64,000 nt of DNA from Bacteroidota bacterium (lineage in GTDB: Bacteria; Bacteroidota; Bacteroidia; UKL13-3). The position numbers and the translations under genes are program-made. The DNA is taken from NCBI GenBank assembly GCA_947464275.1, contig CANHVU010000001.1:1-64000 (forward strand), in the 5' to 3' direction. Positions 9,661 through 18,149 of the stretch are shown piece by piece (positions within the stretch are counted from its first letter, which is position 1; every line of letters starts with the position of its first letter). The notes beneath the pieces are model-generated. The model did no database searches and had not been told where the DNA came from. It worked only from the letters and a program-made list of their open reading frames with translations.

Positions 9661-10914
9661 TTAATATTGTTTTCCATTAATAATTACTCTGTCAACACAA
9701 TCGTTTCCAAAATTATAGGGTATATAAGCTAAGGATGATATTGGTTTAGTAATAATCAGATTGGCCATTTTCCCTTTGGTAATACTTCCATATTGATGGC
9801 TTAATTCCATGGCATAAGCACCATTAATGGTAGTAGCGTTAATAGCTTCTTCTGGTGTAATTTTCATTTGGGTGCAAGCCAAACTTACCACAAAACCCAT
9901 ACGCCCGTTAGGCGAACTTCCCGGATTATAATCACTTGCCAAACAAACAGGTAAACCTGCATCAATCATTTTACGAGCAGGCATATATGGAATTCCTAAA
10001 AAAAACGAACAATTAGGCAAACCAACCGGCATGGTATTACTGTTTAACAAACATTCAATTTCTTCCTTGCCAGTATATTCTAAATGATCTACACTTAATG
10101 CATTATGCTTTGCTCCTACTTGAACACCGCCTGTATATCCTAACTCATTTGCATGAATTTTTGGTTTTAAATTATACTTGGCTGCTGCATTTAACAATAA
10201 ATCTGTTTCTTCTACCGTATAAAAACCTTTGTCGCAGAATACATCAAAGTAATCGGCTAGTTTTTCATTGGCGATATTGGGCAGCATTTCATTTAAAATT
10301 AAATCAATATAACCTTGACGATTTTGTTTAAACTCAATAGGTATAGCATGCGCACCCAAAAAGGTAGCCTTAATTGGAATTGGCGAAACTTGTTTTAATT
10401 GCGCTATTACGCGCAACATTTTTATTTCATCCTTTACCGTTAATCCATAACCGCTTTTTATTTCAATGGCTCCTGTTCCTTGGCTAATAACTTGTTGCAA
10501 ACGTTCATGTGCTTGTTCAAAAAGCTCGGCCTCGCTCATGTTTTGTAACTTTTTAGCAGAATTTAAAATGCCACCACCTGCTGCTGCAATTTCCTCATAG
10601 CTTTTGCCTTTTATGCGCATTTCAAATTCTTCTTCGCGCCATTTTGCAAAAACTATATGAGTGTGGCTATCCATAAACGATGGTAAAACCATTCCGCCTT
10701 TGGCATCTATTTGGTTTGAAATAGTTATATGTTGAGTAGCGTTGGCCAAATCTTCCATTTTACCAAAATTAAAAATGGTATCATTTTCTATGATTAAAAA
10801 AGCATTGTCAATACTTTCTAAATGAGCCATTTCCGACCCTCTTTTTAAAAAAATTTCAGGAGCTAAAATTCCTTTTAACGATTGGATATTTGAAACTAAA
10901 GTATAGGTTTTCAT
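9661..10914 (-). CDS. hutI: Imidazolonepropionase (histidine degradation)
   Basis: HutI hydrolyses 4-imidazolone-5-propionate to N-formimino-L-glutamate, the third step of histidine breakdown. The 417-residue protein shows the amidohydrolase metal motif DSHTHIVFAKWREEEF and the HutI signature GKSYEEIAAAGGGI. HANELGYTGG and SVDHLEYTG provide further metal and substrate residues, and ASDYNPGS lies near the C-terminus. The start is the ATG at 10914. A TTG three codons upstream overlaps the -7 promoter box. No other hut gene is in the window, so the rest of the pathway must be elsewhere. It lies upstream of ade on the same strand, a pairing of two nitrogen-releasing amidohydrolases. Confidence 0.95.
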   Translation of the reverse strand: MKTYTLVSNIQSLKGILAPEIFLKRGSEMAHLESIDNAFLIIENDTIFNFGKMEDLANATQHITISNQIDAKGGMVLPSFMDSHTHIVFAKWREEEFEMRIKGKSYEEIAAAGGGILNSAKKLQNMSEAELFEQAHERLQQVISQGTGAIEIKSGYGLTVKDEIKMLRVIAQLKQVSPIPIKATFLGAHAIPIEFKQNRQGYIDLILNEMLPNIANEKLADYFDVFCDKGFYTVEETDLLLNAAAKYNLKPKIHANELGYTGGVQVGAKHNALSVDHLEYTGKEEIECLLNSNTMPVGLPNCSFFLGIPYMPARKMIDAGLPVCLASDYNPGSSPNGRMGFVVSLACTQMKITPEEAINATTINGAYAMELSHQYGSITKGKMANLIITKPISSLAYIPYNFGNDCVDRVIINGKQY

Positions 10915-10920
10915 AAAGGT

Positions 10921-10928
10921 CAAAATTA
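10921..10928 (-). promoter_or_regulatory. Putative -7 box of hutI
   Basis: TAATTTTG on the minus strand is an exact TAnnTTTG match, only six bases before the hutI ATG. A TTTG lies 22 bases further upstream (10951-10954), slightly beyond the usual spacing. A very short or absent 5' leader is implied. Confidence 0.4.
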
Positions 10929-11195
10929 ATAATTAAAACGAATTGTATTACAAAAAAGCCAAGACCATTTTTAGTTAAATATTTAGTGTATGTGAAAGGC
11001 ATTATGTTGTGTATTTTATGCATTATTGAAAAACAATAAAGTGATAACCTATTACGTTTTTATCTTCGATTAAAGCAACGATTTTTTATACTTTTATTTA
11101 GTAATAGAAAGCACTCATTTATAACAAAGAAATGCCTTCTGCATAAACTGGTTAGCGAAGTAAAAGTCAACAAATCTCCAAATCAATAAATCAAT

Positions 11196-12098
11196 TTAAA
11201 TCCAGCCTTTGCGGCTAAACCATTGATAAATAATTATGGTAAGCAAAAGCATAAAAATTAACACACCGGGATAGCCATAATGGTGCGTTAATTCAGGCAT
11301 AAACTGAAAATTCATTCCATAAATACCTACTATAAAAGTTAAAGGTAAAAAGAATGCTGAGAAAACCGTTAAAACACGCATTACCTCATTGGTTTTTTGG
11401 CTCGAAAGTGAAATATAAATATTTAACAAACTATGTATGCTATCGTAAATTTCTTCCGTAATGGTTTCTACACGCACATAAGTATCTTTTAAATCTTCAT
11501 AAATCGTATTGCGTTTATGCGAATTTCCTAACTGTTCAATTACAGCCTTGGTTAAAGTAAACAAACGCTTTTTTACATAAATTTTTCTTTTAATCAAGTA
11601 TAGGTTTTTAAGTAAATCGGGTATTTTACTTTTTAAAAATATACGCGTTTCGTACGAATCAATTTCAGCATCTAAGGCCGCCAAAGGATTTTCAAAACTT
11701 TGCAAAGAGTCTTTAATTATTTTACAAATAATATCGAAAGGGCTTTTACAAACATTGGCATTTGCATACTTTTTAGCTACTCCATCTATAACTATTGAAT
11801 CATGTCTGTGTATGGTAAGCAAAAAATCTTTACCCCAAAAAACAGCTATTTTACGAGTCAATTTTTGAAAACTATCTGCTCCAATATCGCACTTATTGTC
11901 ATAATTTCTAATAATAATAAAATGCTCATTATCGAGTTGTTCAAATTTTGGTAAATGTCCGGGGTCTAAACAATCTTTAATGGCTGTTTCTGGTAAATTG
12001 TATTTTATAGCCAAGTCTTTTAACTCTTGCTCAGTTGGTTGGTTTACATCTACCCAACAAAACGAATGTTCTGAGGCCTCTTTCAGTATTTGTATCAT
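11196..12098 (-). CDS. corA: CorA-family divalent cation transporter
   Basis: This 300-residue inner-membrane protein is a pentameric magnesium/cobalt channel by family. It shows a long cytosolic N-terminal domain rich in charged helices. The CorA selectivity motif GMN is at residues 261-263, at the end of the first membrane helix (VFSAFFLPLTFIVGIY). The second helix follows at about 276-294, and the protein ends in the basic tail FSRKGWI. The short acidic loop FMPEL after GMN is typical. It is transcribed away from the plus-strand genes at 12.4 kb. The downstream 270-base gap before hutI holds no gene. Ion specificity cannot be told from sequence. Confidence 0.92.
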   Translation of the reverse strand: MIQILKEASEHSFCWVDVNQPTEQELKDLAIKYNLPETAIKDCLDPGHLPKFEQLDNEHFIIIRNYDNKCDIGADSFQKLTRKIAVFWGKDFLLTIHRHDSIVIDGVAKKYANANVCKSPFDIICKIIKDSLQSFENPLAALDAEIDSYETRIFLKSKIPDLLKNLYLIKRKIYVKKRLFTLTKAVIEQLGNSHKRNTIYEDLKDTYVRVETITEEIYDSIHSLLNIYISLSSQKTNEVMRVLTVFSAFFLPLTFIVGIYGMNFQFMPELTHHYGYPGVLIFMLLLTIIIYQWFSRKGWI

Positions 12099-12297
12099 GC
12101 TTTTTGAAAGTATAAAAATACATATATTTACTTTTGAATAAAATTAATTTACTCACTTAATTCCAAACAATTCAATTTTTCAGGATAAAATTAATTAATT
12201 GATTTGCAGATAATTGCATTTAATTTAAAATTATTAGAAACTATTCATCTCATTTCGATGTTTTTGTACTTTGAGTGAGTAAATTTTTTCATAATTA

Positions 12298-12369
12298 ATG
12301 AAGAAACCTTTGGAAACATTGGGCAAAAAGCCGGGGGAGCCCGGCTTTTTTGTTTTCATTAGTTATTAA
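12298..12369 (+). CDS. Possible 23-residue peptide or small-RNA gene overlapping a terminator
   Basis: An ATG opens a 23-codon frame, MKKPLETLGKKPGEPGFFVF plus three residues. Its second half is encoded by the terminator hairpin itself (GKKPGEPGFF). A TACTTTG box sits at 12267-12273, close to but not matching TAnnTTTG. Two readings are possible: a genuine small peptide, or a roughly 85-nt small RNA whose 3' hairpin happens to be open in one frame. I cannot choose between them. The clean frame through a GC-rich hairpin in AT-rich DNA is the reason to list it. Confidence 0.3.
   Translation: MKKPLETLGKKPGEPGFFVFISY
12325..12354 (+). terminator. Strong rho-independent terminator without an annotated upstream gene
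   Basis: AAAAAGCCGGG (12325-12335) and CCCGGCTTTTT (12340-12350) form a perfect 11-bp stem with a GGAG loop and a T6 tail. The only upstream annotated gene (corA) runs away from it. It must end a transcript that starts inside this spacer. Confidence 0.85.
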
Positions 12370-12405
12370 ATTTTATTTTTAATATTTAAGTATGCTGCTT
12401 TATTA

Positions 12406-12413
12406 TATTTTTG
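12406..12413 (+). promoter_or_regulatory. Putative -7 box of the FemAB/GNAT-like gene
   Basis: TATTTTTG fits TAnnTTTG exactly and lies 17 bases before the TTG start at 12431. The -33 element is poor. Confidence 0.35.
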
Positions 12414-12430
12414 TGTTGAAACATTAAGCT

Positions 12431-13327
12431 TTGATAAACTACCTTAAACATACCGAAATAGATAAAACAAAGTGGGACCATTGTATTTCACAAGCTAGCA
12501 ATAACATTATTTACGCCTATGCTTGGTATTTAGATATAGTAAGCCCTGGTTGGGATGCTTTGGTGCTTAATGACTATGAAGCTGTAATGCCTTTAACTCA
12601 CAGAAAAAAGTATTTCATTTCTTATTTATATCAACCTTTTTTTACGCAGCAATTAGGTGTATTTTCAAAAAACGAATCACAGGCTTTATTGGTTCAAGAT
12701 TTTTTAAATGCCATTCCTACCAAATTTAAATTAATCGATATCAACTTAAATGAAGAAAATAGTACTGAAGGATTAAAACCTCGTAAAAACTATTTGCTTC
12801 CTATTGATGAAGGTTATAAAGACATTTTTGCTGGATACAAAGGGCAAGCAAAACGTAATATAAAAAAAGCCAAAGAGGAAGGCTTATTTTTACAAGCCTT
12901 ACCTTACAAACAAGTAATTGATTTTTACCAAAAATATAAGGGTAAAGAAACCAAAGGTGTAAAAGAAAACGACTATAAAACCCTTAAACGATTGTACAAA
13001 ATCTGTAACAAACAAAATAATTTATTGGCAGTTGGCGTTTATAGTAATCAGTTTGGTTTATTAGGTGCTGCCGCTTTTGTTATTAATGACGATAGGGCAA
13101 TTTTTCATTTAGGAACATCAAACGAAAAAGGTAAAAAAATTGGTGCCATGCACTTTTTAATGGATTCGGTTATTATGCAATTGTGTGGCAAAAATTTGTT
13201 TATTGACTTTGAAGGTTCAGAAATTGATGGAATCGAACGATTCTACAAATCATTTGGCGCTTATAAGAAACCTTATTTTAAATATAGAAAAAACAATTTG
13301 CCAAAACTTTTGGCTTGGATAAAATAA
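12431..13327 (+). CDS. FemAB/GNAT-fold acyltransferase-like protein
   Basis: This 298-residue cytosolic protein resembles the Bacteroidota group related to FemAB and GNAT acyltransferases. It opens with ASNNIIYAYAWYLDIVSPGWDAL, followed by YLYQPFFTQQLGVFS. The C-terminal half has the acyltransferase-like core LLGAAAFVINDDRAIFHLGTSNEKG and FIDFEGSEIDGIERFYKSFGA. The only possible start is the TTG at 12431, because a stop codon lies two codons upstream. The substrate is unknown; FemAB relatives add amino acids to peptidoglycan precursors. Its TAA overlaps the ATG of the next gene (TAATG), so the two are translationally coupled. Confidence 0.65.
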   Translation: MINYLKHTEIDKTKWDHCISQASNNIIYAYAWYLDIVSPGWDALVLNDYEAVMPLTHRKKYFISYLYQPFFTQQLGVFSKNESQALLVQDFLNAIPTKFKLIDINLNEENSTEGLKPRKNYLLPIDEGYKDIFAGYKGQAKRNIKKAKEEGLFLQALPYKQVIDFYQKYKGKETKGVKENDYKTLKRLYKICNKQNNLLAVGVYSNQFGLLGAAAFVINDDRAIFHLGTSNEKGKKIGAMHFLMDSVIMQLCGKNLFIDFEGSEIDGIERFYKSFGAYKKPYFKYRKNNLPKLLAWIK

Positions 13328-13791
13328 TGAAATTAAAATATTTATACATAGTTATCGCTTTGTTATTTTTAATGGCTTGCGAGAAAGACAAAAGTGCCTC
13401 ACAAAACAATGATTTTTTTCCTCCAGTAAATTTTGATATCAATATCAATTTATTACTGCCCGATGCTGCTCCACTTCAAAACATGGGAGGCTACATATAC
13501 CGAGATGGGCAAGCTGTTGGTTATAAAGGAATTGTAATATATAATAATTTTGACGATTTTGTGGCTTTTGATAGAGCATGTCCTTACAAAGTTGATAGTG
13601 CTTGCAGCCGCATTTACATAGCCGATAATAATTCAAAATTTCAATGCGGAAGCGGCAATAACCGATGCTGTGCTAGTGAGTTTTTTTTAACCACAGGAAC
13701 ACCAAGTAAAGGCCCTGCCGATAGAGGATTGCGCCAATATTATGTAACCAGAAATGGAAATTATTTAAGAGTTACTAGCTTTCCTCAATAA
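13327..13791 (+). CDS. Rieske-like lipoprotein lacking the usual histidine ligands
   Basis: This 154-residue protein has a signal sequence with lipobox LMAC (MKLKYLYIVIALLFLMAC). Its mature region follows the Rieske fold pattern: AFDRACPYKVDSAC, then FQCGSGNNRCCASEF and TTGTPSKGPADRGLRQYYV. True Rieske proteins bind a 2Fe-2S cluster with CxH and CxxH. Here the CxH position reads CPY and the second motif is CCAS, so histidines are missing and Cys residues are in excess. It may have lost the cluster or be held by disulfides. The start is the ATG at 13327, overlapping the previous stop. A terminator follows immediately. Confidence 0.65.
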   Translation: MKLKYLYIVIALLFLMACEKDKSASQNNDFFPPVNFDININLLLPDAAPLQNMGGYIYRDGQAVGYKGIVIYNNFDDFVAFDRACPYKVDSACSRIYIADNNSKFQCGSGNNRCCASEFFLTTGTPSKGPADRGLRQYYVTRNGNYLRVTSFPQ

Positions 13792-13792
13792 A

Positions 13793-13830
13793 AAATCATT
13801 TTTAGGGGCTATGTAGCCATAAAATGATTT
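13793..13830 (+). terminator. Hairpin terminator after the Rieske-like gene
   Basis: AAATCATTTT (13793-13802) pairs with AAAATGATTT (13821-13830), enclosing an inner GGCT/AGCC stem. It immediately precedes, and nearly touches, the next -7 box. Confidence 0.7.
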
Positions 13831-13832
13831 AG

Positions 13833-13840
13833 TATTATTG
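13833..13840 (+). promoter_or_regulatory. Putative -7 box of the kynureninase operon
   Basis: TATTATTG, one mismatch from TAnnTTTG, lies three bases before the ATG at 13844. TATG at 13810-13813 could serve as a weak -33 element, 19 bases upstream. A leaderless mRNA is implied. Confidence 0.35.
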
Positions 13841-13843
13841 CAC

Positions 13844-15103
13844 ATGCAATTTGAAAATACCTTAAGTTTTGCTCAGCAATTAGATGCAAACGATAAACTA
13901 GCCCATTTTAAACATCAATTTCATTTATTAACTCATAACAATAAACATGTAGTTTATTTATGTGGCAACTCATTAGGCTTGCAGCCAAAATCAGTGCGTG
14001 CAGCTATTGATCAAGAGTTAAACGATTGGGCAAAATTTGGAGTAGAAGGACATTTTGATGCAAAAAATCCTTGGTTTGGTTACCACCATTTTTTAACCGA
14101 AAATGCTGCAAAAGTAGTAGGTGCAAAACCTAGCGAGGTAGTTATAATGAATAACCTAACTGTAAACTTACACCTCATGATGGTAAGTTTTTACAAACCA
14201 ACTGCCACTCGATATAAAATAATAATGGAAGCTGCTGCTTTTCCAAGCGATTTATATGCCATGGAAACGCAAGCTAAACACCATAATTTAAATCCTGATG
14301 ATGCCATTATAGAACTTAAACCACGCGAAGGCGAACACACTTTACGCACCGAAGATATTATTGCAACCATAAATGCAAATGCCGATAGTTTGGCATTGGT
14401 AATGTTAGGTGGTGTAAATTATTATACAGGCCAAGTTTTTGATATGAAGGCCATAGCTGCTGCTGCACATGCTGTTGGGTCTTATGCAGGCTTTGATTTA
14501 GCTCATGCTGCAGGAAACTTACATTTACAATTACACGATTGGGATGTAGATTTTGCGGTTTGGTGTACTTATAAATACTTAAATAGCGGCCCTGGAGGAA
14601 CAAGTGGTGTATTTGTTCACCAAAGACACGAAAACTCTGAATTAAACCGTTTTGCAGGCTGGTGGGGACATGATGAAGGCGAGCGTTTCCAAATGAAAAA
14701 AGGCTTTAAAGCCATTCCTGGCGCCCAAGGTTGGCAATTAAGCAATGCGCAAATTTTCCCAATGGCCATTCATAAAGCTTCTTTGGAAATGTTTGCTGAA
14801 GCGGGTATGGAAAATTTAAGAGCCAAAAGCGAATTATTAACGGGTTATTTGGAGTTTATTTTAAATCAATATACAGAACATTTAACCATAATAACTCCAA
14901 AAAATAAAGACGAAAGAGGTTGCCAACTATCAATTATTGTAAAGCAAGACGGCAAAAAATTATTTGATTATTTGGTGAGCGAAAACATAATGCCCGATTG
15001 GCGCGAACCTGACGTTATACGTATGAGTCCAGTACCAATGTATAACACCTTCGAAGATGTTTATTTAATTGGCGAAGCTCTAAAAAAATACTTTGCTAAA
15101 TGA
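13844..15103 (+). CDS. kynU: Kynureninase
   Basis: This PLP enzyme of 419 residues cleaves kynurenine or 3-hydroxykynurenine to (hydroxy)anthranilate plus alanine, in tryptophan degradation or NAD synthesis. Motifs include [11 protein letters not shown] and [10 protein letters not shown] near the N-terminus. [16 protein letters not shown] contains phosphate-binding residues, [10 protein letters not shown] the cofactor Asp. [12 protein letters not shown] carries the Schiff-base Lys244. [14 protein letters not shown] closes the fold. The ATG at 13844 is preferred over an in-frame TTG at 13838 inside the promoter box. It overlaps the next gene by four bases (ATGA). No other kynurenine gene is in the window. 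Confidence 0.96.
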   Translation: MQFENTLSFAQQLDANDKLAHFKHQFHLLTHNNKHVVYLCGNSLGLQPKSVRAAIDQELNDWAKFGVEGHFDAKNPWFGYHHFLTENAAKVVGAKPSEVVIMNNLTVNLHLMMVSFYKPTATRYKIIMEAAAFPSDLYAMETQAKHHNLNPDDAIIELKPREGEHTLRTEDIIATINANADSLALVMLGGVNYYTGQVFDMKAIAAAAHAVGSYAGFDLAHAAGNLHLQLHDWDVDFAVWCTYKYLNSGPGGTSGVFVHQRHENSELNRFAGWWGHDEGERFQMKKGFKAIPGAQGWQLSNAQIFPMAIHKASLEMFAEAGMENLRAKSELLTGYLEFILNQYTEHLTIITPKNKDERGCQLSIIVKQDGKKLFDYLVSENIMPDWREPDVIRMSPVPMYNTFEDVYLIGEALKKYFAK

Positions 15104-15522
15104 TAAAAATAGAAAAAATTATTGACGAAAATATACAGCAAATAGCTTGGGATATTAGGCACGAAGTTTTTGTGATTGGGCAAAAATGCCCTAAAGAAAT
15201 TGAATATGAATTTGAAGAAGAAAGTATTCATTTTTTGGCTTATTATAATAACGAACCTGCCGGAACAGCCCGTATAAGAGAAACTAAAAATGGTTACAAA
15301 TTAGAACGATTTGCAGTATTGGAAAAATTTAGAGGCAATGGAATTGGTTCTGCTTTGGTAGCTCATTTATTGAACGAAACCATTCCATTTGGTAAAAAAA
15401 TTTACTTGCATGCTCAATTAACGGCTGCACCTTTATACGCAAAACACAACTTTAAACCAGAAGGACCAAACTTTTGGGAAGCAGATATTGAACATGTAAA
15501 AATGGTTTACAGTAAACCATAA
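15100..15522 (+). CDS. GNAT-family N-acetyltransferase
   Basis: A compact 140-residue acetyltransferase that moves an acetyl group from acetyl-CoA to an unidentified amine. The acetyl-CoA pyrophosphate loop is RGNGIGSAL, preceded by the strand [11 protein letters not shown]. The opening, [19 protein letters not shown], is typical of the ElaA-like or YjcF-like subgroup. The later [19 protein letters not shown] is the conserved C-terminal part of the fold. It starts inside the kynureninase stop codon and is followed after seven bases by pth, so it belongs to the same operon. Confidence 0.85.
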   Translation: MIKIEKIIDENIQQIAWDIRHEVFVIGQKCPKEIEYEFEEESIHFLAYYNNEPAGTARIRETKNGYKLERFAVLEKFRGNGIGSALVAHLLNETIPFGKKIYLHAQLTAAPLYAKHNFKPEGPNFWEADIEHVKMVYSKP

Positions 15523-15529
15523 AAAATAT

Positions 15530-16090
15530 ATGAAATTTTTAATTGTAGGATTAGGAAATATAGGAGTTGAATATGCACAAACCCGTCATAATATTGGGTT
15601 TGATATAGCCGAAGCTTTGGTAAAAAAACATGCAGGAAATTTTACTGTTCAAAAGCATGCACAATATGCTCAAGTAAGTTTGCGTGGCAGGCAAATGCAC
15701 GTAATTATGCCAACCACTTATATGAATTTAAGTGGCAAAGCTGTGCGCCATTGGATGACTGATTTAAAAATTCCAATTGAAAATATTTTTATTTTAGTAG
15801 ATGATTTGGCTATTGATTTTGGCAAACTACGTATTAGAGGAAATGGCAGCGATGCGGGTCATAATGGACTAAAAAGCATTAACGAATTGCTCGGTACTCA
15901 AAATTATCCTAGACTTAGGTTTGGTATTGGCAATAATTTCCCCAAAGGTCGTCAGGTAGATTATGTTTTAGGAAAATGGACTACTGACGAAATGAAAGAA
16001 ATGCCTTTTTTAATTCATAAATCAGTAGATGCTATTGAAAGTTTTGTTATAAAAGGATTGCCTTTAACCATGAATGAATACAATAAATAA
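15530..16090 (+). CDS. pth: Peptidyl-tRNA hydrolase
   Basis: Pth releases peptides from prematurely dropped peptidyl-tRNA and recycles tRNA. The 186-residue protein starts with MKFLIVGLGNIG and contains YAQTRHNIGF, including Asn10 and the catalytic His20. MPTTYMNLSGKAV, the catalytic Asp in LVDDLAIDFGKLR and GSDAGHNGLKSI follow, so all active-site features are present and the length is normal. It sits in the kynU-GNAT-pth-menE run. Its TAA overlaps the next ATG by one base. Confidence 0.97.
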   Translation: MKFLIVGLGNIGVEYAQTRHNIGFDIAEALVKKHAGNFTVQKHAQYAQVSLRGRQMHVIMPTTYMNLSGKAVRHWMTDLKIPIENIFILVDDLAIDFGKLRIRGNGSDAGHNGLKSINELLGTQNYPRLRFGIGNNFPKGRQVDYVLGKWTTDEMKEMPFLIHKSVDAIESFVIKGLPLTMNEYNK

Positions 16091-17157
16091 TGCGTTTATT
16101 TATTAACCATATTGCATATAAAATTGAATCATTAATCGATTTAAATTTAATTGATAAAAGCCTTTTGAACGATAACGAAAAAAAGGCTTTTTCTTTTATT
16201 GAAAAATGGTTTGCCAATCAAGATTTTAACTTTCAAAGTTCAGGAAGTACAGGCATTCCCAAACAATTTAGATTTACTAAAGAGGAAATTATTTGGTCGG
16301 CCACACAAACCATAAATTACTTAAATTTAAACCAAGAAAAACAACATTTTTACATTTGTTTAGATACCAGTTTGGTAGCAGGTGCCATGCTTTTAGCTCG
16401 AGCAATTTTATTACAAGCAGATATAACAATAGTGAATCCAAGTGGCAATCCATTTGCAACATTAACACAAAATCATATGTACACTTTTTGTTCATTAGTT
16501 CCTCTGCAACTGCAACAAATAGTAAATAATGATTATGAAAAAAAAGTACTCAATCAGTTTAAAAATATACTTTTAGGAGGAGCTCCAGCTTCTAATTCAC
16601 TTATTTTAACAAGTGCAGATTTAAAACCAAATATATGGGCAACTTATGGCATGACAGAAACTTTAAGCCATATAGCTTTACGCAATTTAAAAACTGAATC
16701 GTATTTTAAATTATTACCCAATAATGAAATAGCCTTAAGCCAAGAAAATACTTTAAAAATAAAAAATAAAATTACCAAAAACCAATGGCTACAAACCAAC
16801 GATTTAGTTGAAATTACTACTAATGGATTTTCAGTATTAGGCAGAATAGATTTTGTAATAAACAGTGGAGGATTTAAAGTAAATGCACTAAAAGTGGAGG
16901 ATGAAATTTCTAACTATTTTACAGAACAAAATATTTTGCCCTTCCCTTATTTTATTGGCAGTTTGCCCGATGAATTACTTGGAGAAAAAGTGGTTTTATT
17001 CATTGAAAAACAAAACAAAGATTCCGTAAATTTTGTTGACTTAAAATTATATTTATCAAAAACTTTGAAACATTATGAGATACCCAAACAAGTTCAAGTT
17101 GTTGATGAATTTTACTACACCCCAAGCCAAAAAATTGATAGGAATAAAAGTAAATAG
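16090..17157 (+). CDS. menE: AMP-binding acyl-CoA ligase, MenE-like
   Basis: This is a short adenylate-forming enzyme of 355 residues, the usual size for Bacteroidota o-succinylbenzoate-CoA ligases of menaquinone synthesis. It shows the ATP loop SSGSTGIPKQFRFTK, the adenine motif WATYGMTE, the hinge motif LGRIDFVINSGGFKVN, and the C-terminal lysine region PSQKIDRNKSK. The N-terminal domain is truncated relative to typical ligases, as in this MenE subgroup. No other men gene is nearby, so MenE is a family-based inference and another carboxylate substrate is possible. It closes the operon and is followed by a terminator. Confidence 0.75.
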   Translation: MRLFINHIAYKIESLIDLNLIDKSLLNDNEKKAFSFIEKWFANQDFNFQSSGSTGIPKQFRFTKEEIIWSATQTINYLNLNQEKQHFYICLDTSLVAGAMLLARAILLQADITIVNPSGNPFATLTQNHMYTFCSLVPLQLQQIVNNDYEKKVLNQFKNILLGGAPASNSLILTSADLKPNIWATYGMTETLSHIALRNLKTESYFKLLPNNEIALSQENTLKIKNKITKNQWLQTNDLVEITTNGFSVLGRIDFVINSGGFKVNALKVEDEISNYFTEQNILPFPYFIGSLPDELLGEKVVLFIEKQNKDSVNFVDLKLYLSKTLKHYEIPKQVQVVDEFYYTPSQKIDRNKSK

Positions 17158-17188
17158 AAAAAGCTATTCGTTTAACGAATAGCTTTTT
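17158..17188. terminator. Bidirectional terminator between the menE-like gene and accD
   Basis: A 13-bp perfect stem, AAAAAGCTATTCG / CGAATAGCTTTTT, with loop TTTAA lies between convergent genes. A and T tracts on both sides let it work on either strand. Confidence 0.88.
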
Positions 17189-17208
17189 CTATTTAAAAAT
17201 ATTTAGCC

Positions 17209-18069
17209 TTACATAGCCATTGGTTTTTCAGCCCAAAGGTGTAATAATGTGCTTAGTTTTTGTTTCAATTCTGTTCTTGGAACAATAATATCCACAAAAC
17301 CGTGTTCTAGTAAAAACTCTGAGCTTTGGAAGCCTTTTGGTAAATCTTTACCAATAGTCTCACGTATTACACGAGGACCAGCAAAACCAATTAATGCTTC
17401 TGGTTCAGCAATATTAATATCGCCAAGCATAGCAAAAGAAGCTGTAACACCTCCTGTGGTTGGATCTGTCAATAAACTAATATAAGGAACTCCTGCTTGA
17501 CCTAATAAAGCAAGCTTGGCCGATGTTTTAGCCATTTGCATTAAACTAAATGCAGCTTCCATCATTCGTGCTCCTCCCGATTTTGAAATAATCATAACCG
17601 GTATTCTATTTTCACGACCATAATCAATTGCGCGAGCAATTTTTTCACCAACTACACTTCCCATACTTCCTCCAATAAAACCAAAATCCATACATGCAAT
17701 TACCAATGGTAATCCATCTACATTACCTACACCAACTCTTAAAGCATCTTCCATTCCTGTTTTTTTAATGGTTTCTGCCAAACGATCTTTGTAAGCTTTG
17801 GTATCTTTAAATTCTAAAGGATCGGTAGGTTTAATATTACTATAAAGTTCTTTGCAGGTTCCTTCATCAAAAATCACTTCAAAATATTCTCTTGAACCAA
17901 TTTTATCGTGGTAATTGCAATGCATACAAACATATTTGTTTACTGCATGATCAGAACTTAATGTGGCTTTTTTACATCTTGAACACTTATGCCACAATCC
18001 ATCAGGCACCGATTTTTTATCAGATGTAGATGTTGTAATACCTTCTTTTACTCTTTTAAACCAACTCAT
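17209..18069 (-). CDS. accD: Acetyl-CoA carboxylase carboxyltransferase subunit beta
   Basis: AccD forms half of the carboxyltransferase that makes malonyl-CoA for fatty-acid synthesis. The 286-residue protein begins with the Zn ribbon Cys29-x2-Cys32 and Cys48-x2-Cys51. The crotonase-like core includes [45 protein letters not shown] and [12 protein letters not shown]. The start at 18069 gives the standard N-terminus [10 protein letters not shown]. The aldolase gene lies 80 bases upstream on the same strand. That spacer folds into a long imperfect hairpin. Confidence 0.97.
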   Translation of the reverse strand: MSWFKRVKEGITTSTSDKKSVPDGLWHKCSRCKKATLSSDHAVNKYVCMHCNYHDKIGSREYFEVIFDEGTCKELYSNIKPTDPLEFKDTKAYKDRLAETIKKTGMEDALRVGVGNVDGLPLVIACMDFGFIGGSMGSVVGEKIARAIDYGRENRIPVMIISKSGGARMMEAAFSLMQMAKTSAKLALLGQAGVPYISLLTDPTTGGVTASFAMLGDINIAEPEALIGFAGPRVIRETIGKDLPKGFQSSEFLLEHGFVDIIVPRTELKQKLSTLLHLWAEKPMAM

Positions 18070-18077
18070 TTTTGCTA

Positions 18078-18141
18078 CTGACTACTAGCTTCTAGCAACT
18101 AGCTGTAATCCTTTAATAAGACGCTAGTAGCTAGAGGCCAG
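18078..18141 (-). repeat. Imperfect 19-bp inverted repeat between the aldolase and accD genes
   Basis: The arms 18078-18096 and 18123-18141 pair at 15 of 19 positions and are built from CTAG/TAGC words. On the minus-strand mRNA the hairpin would stand just before accD. It has no T run, so it may affect processing or translation rather than end transcription, or it may be a REP-like repeat. Confidence 0.5.
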
Positions 18142-18149
18142 AAACATAT

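Larger units (their letters stand above)
12099..12430. other. Intergenic region carrying a short terminator-bounded unit
   Basis: This divergent spacer between corA and the FemAB-like gene is AT-rich apart from a compact unit at about 12265-12357 that ends in a strong terminator and contains a 23-codon reading frame, listed separately. A -7-like box for the next gene lies at 12406-12413. Confidence 0.6.
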
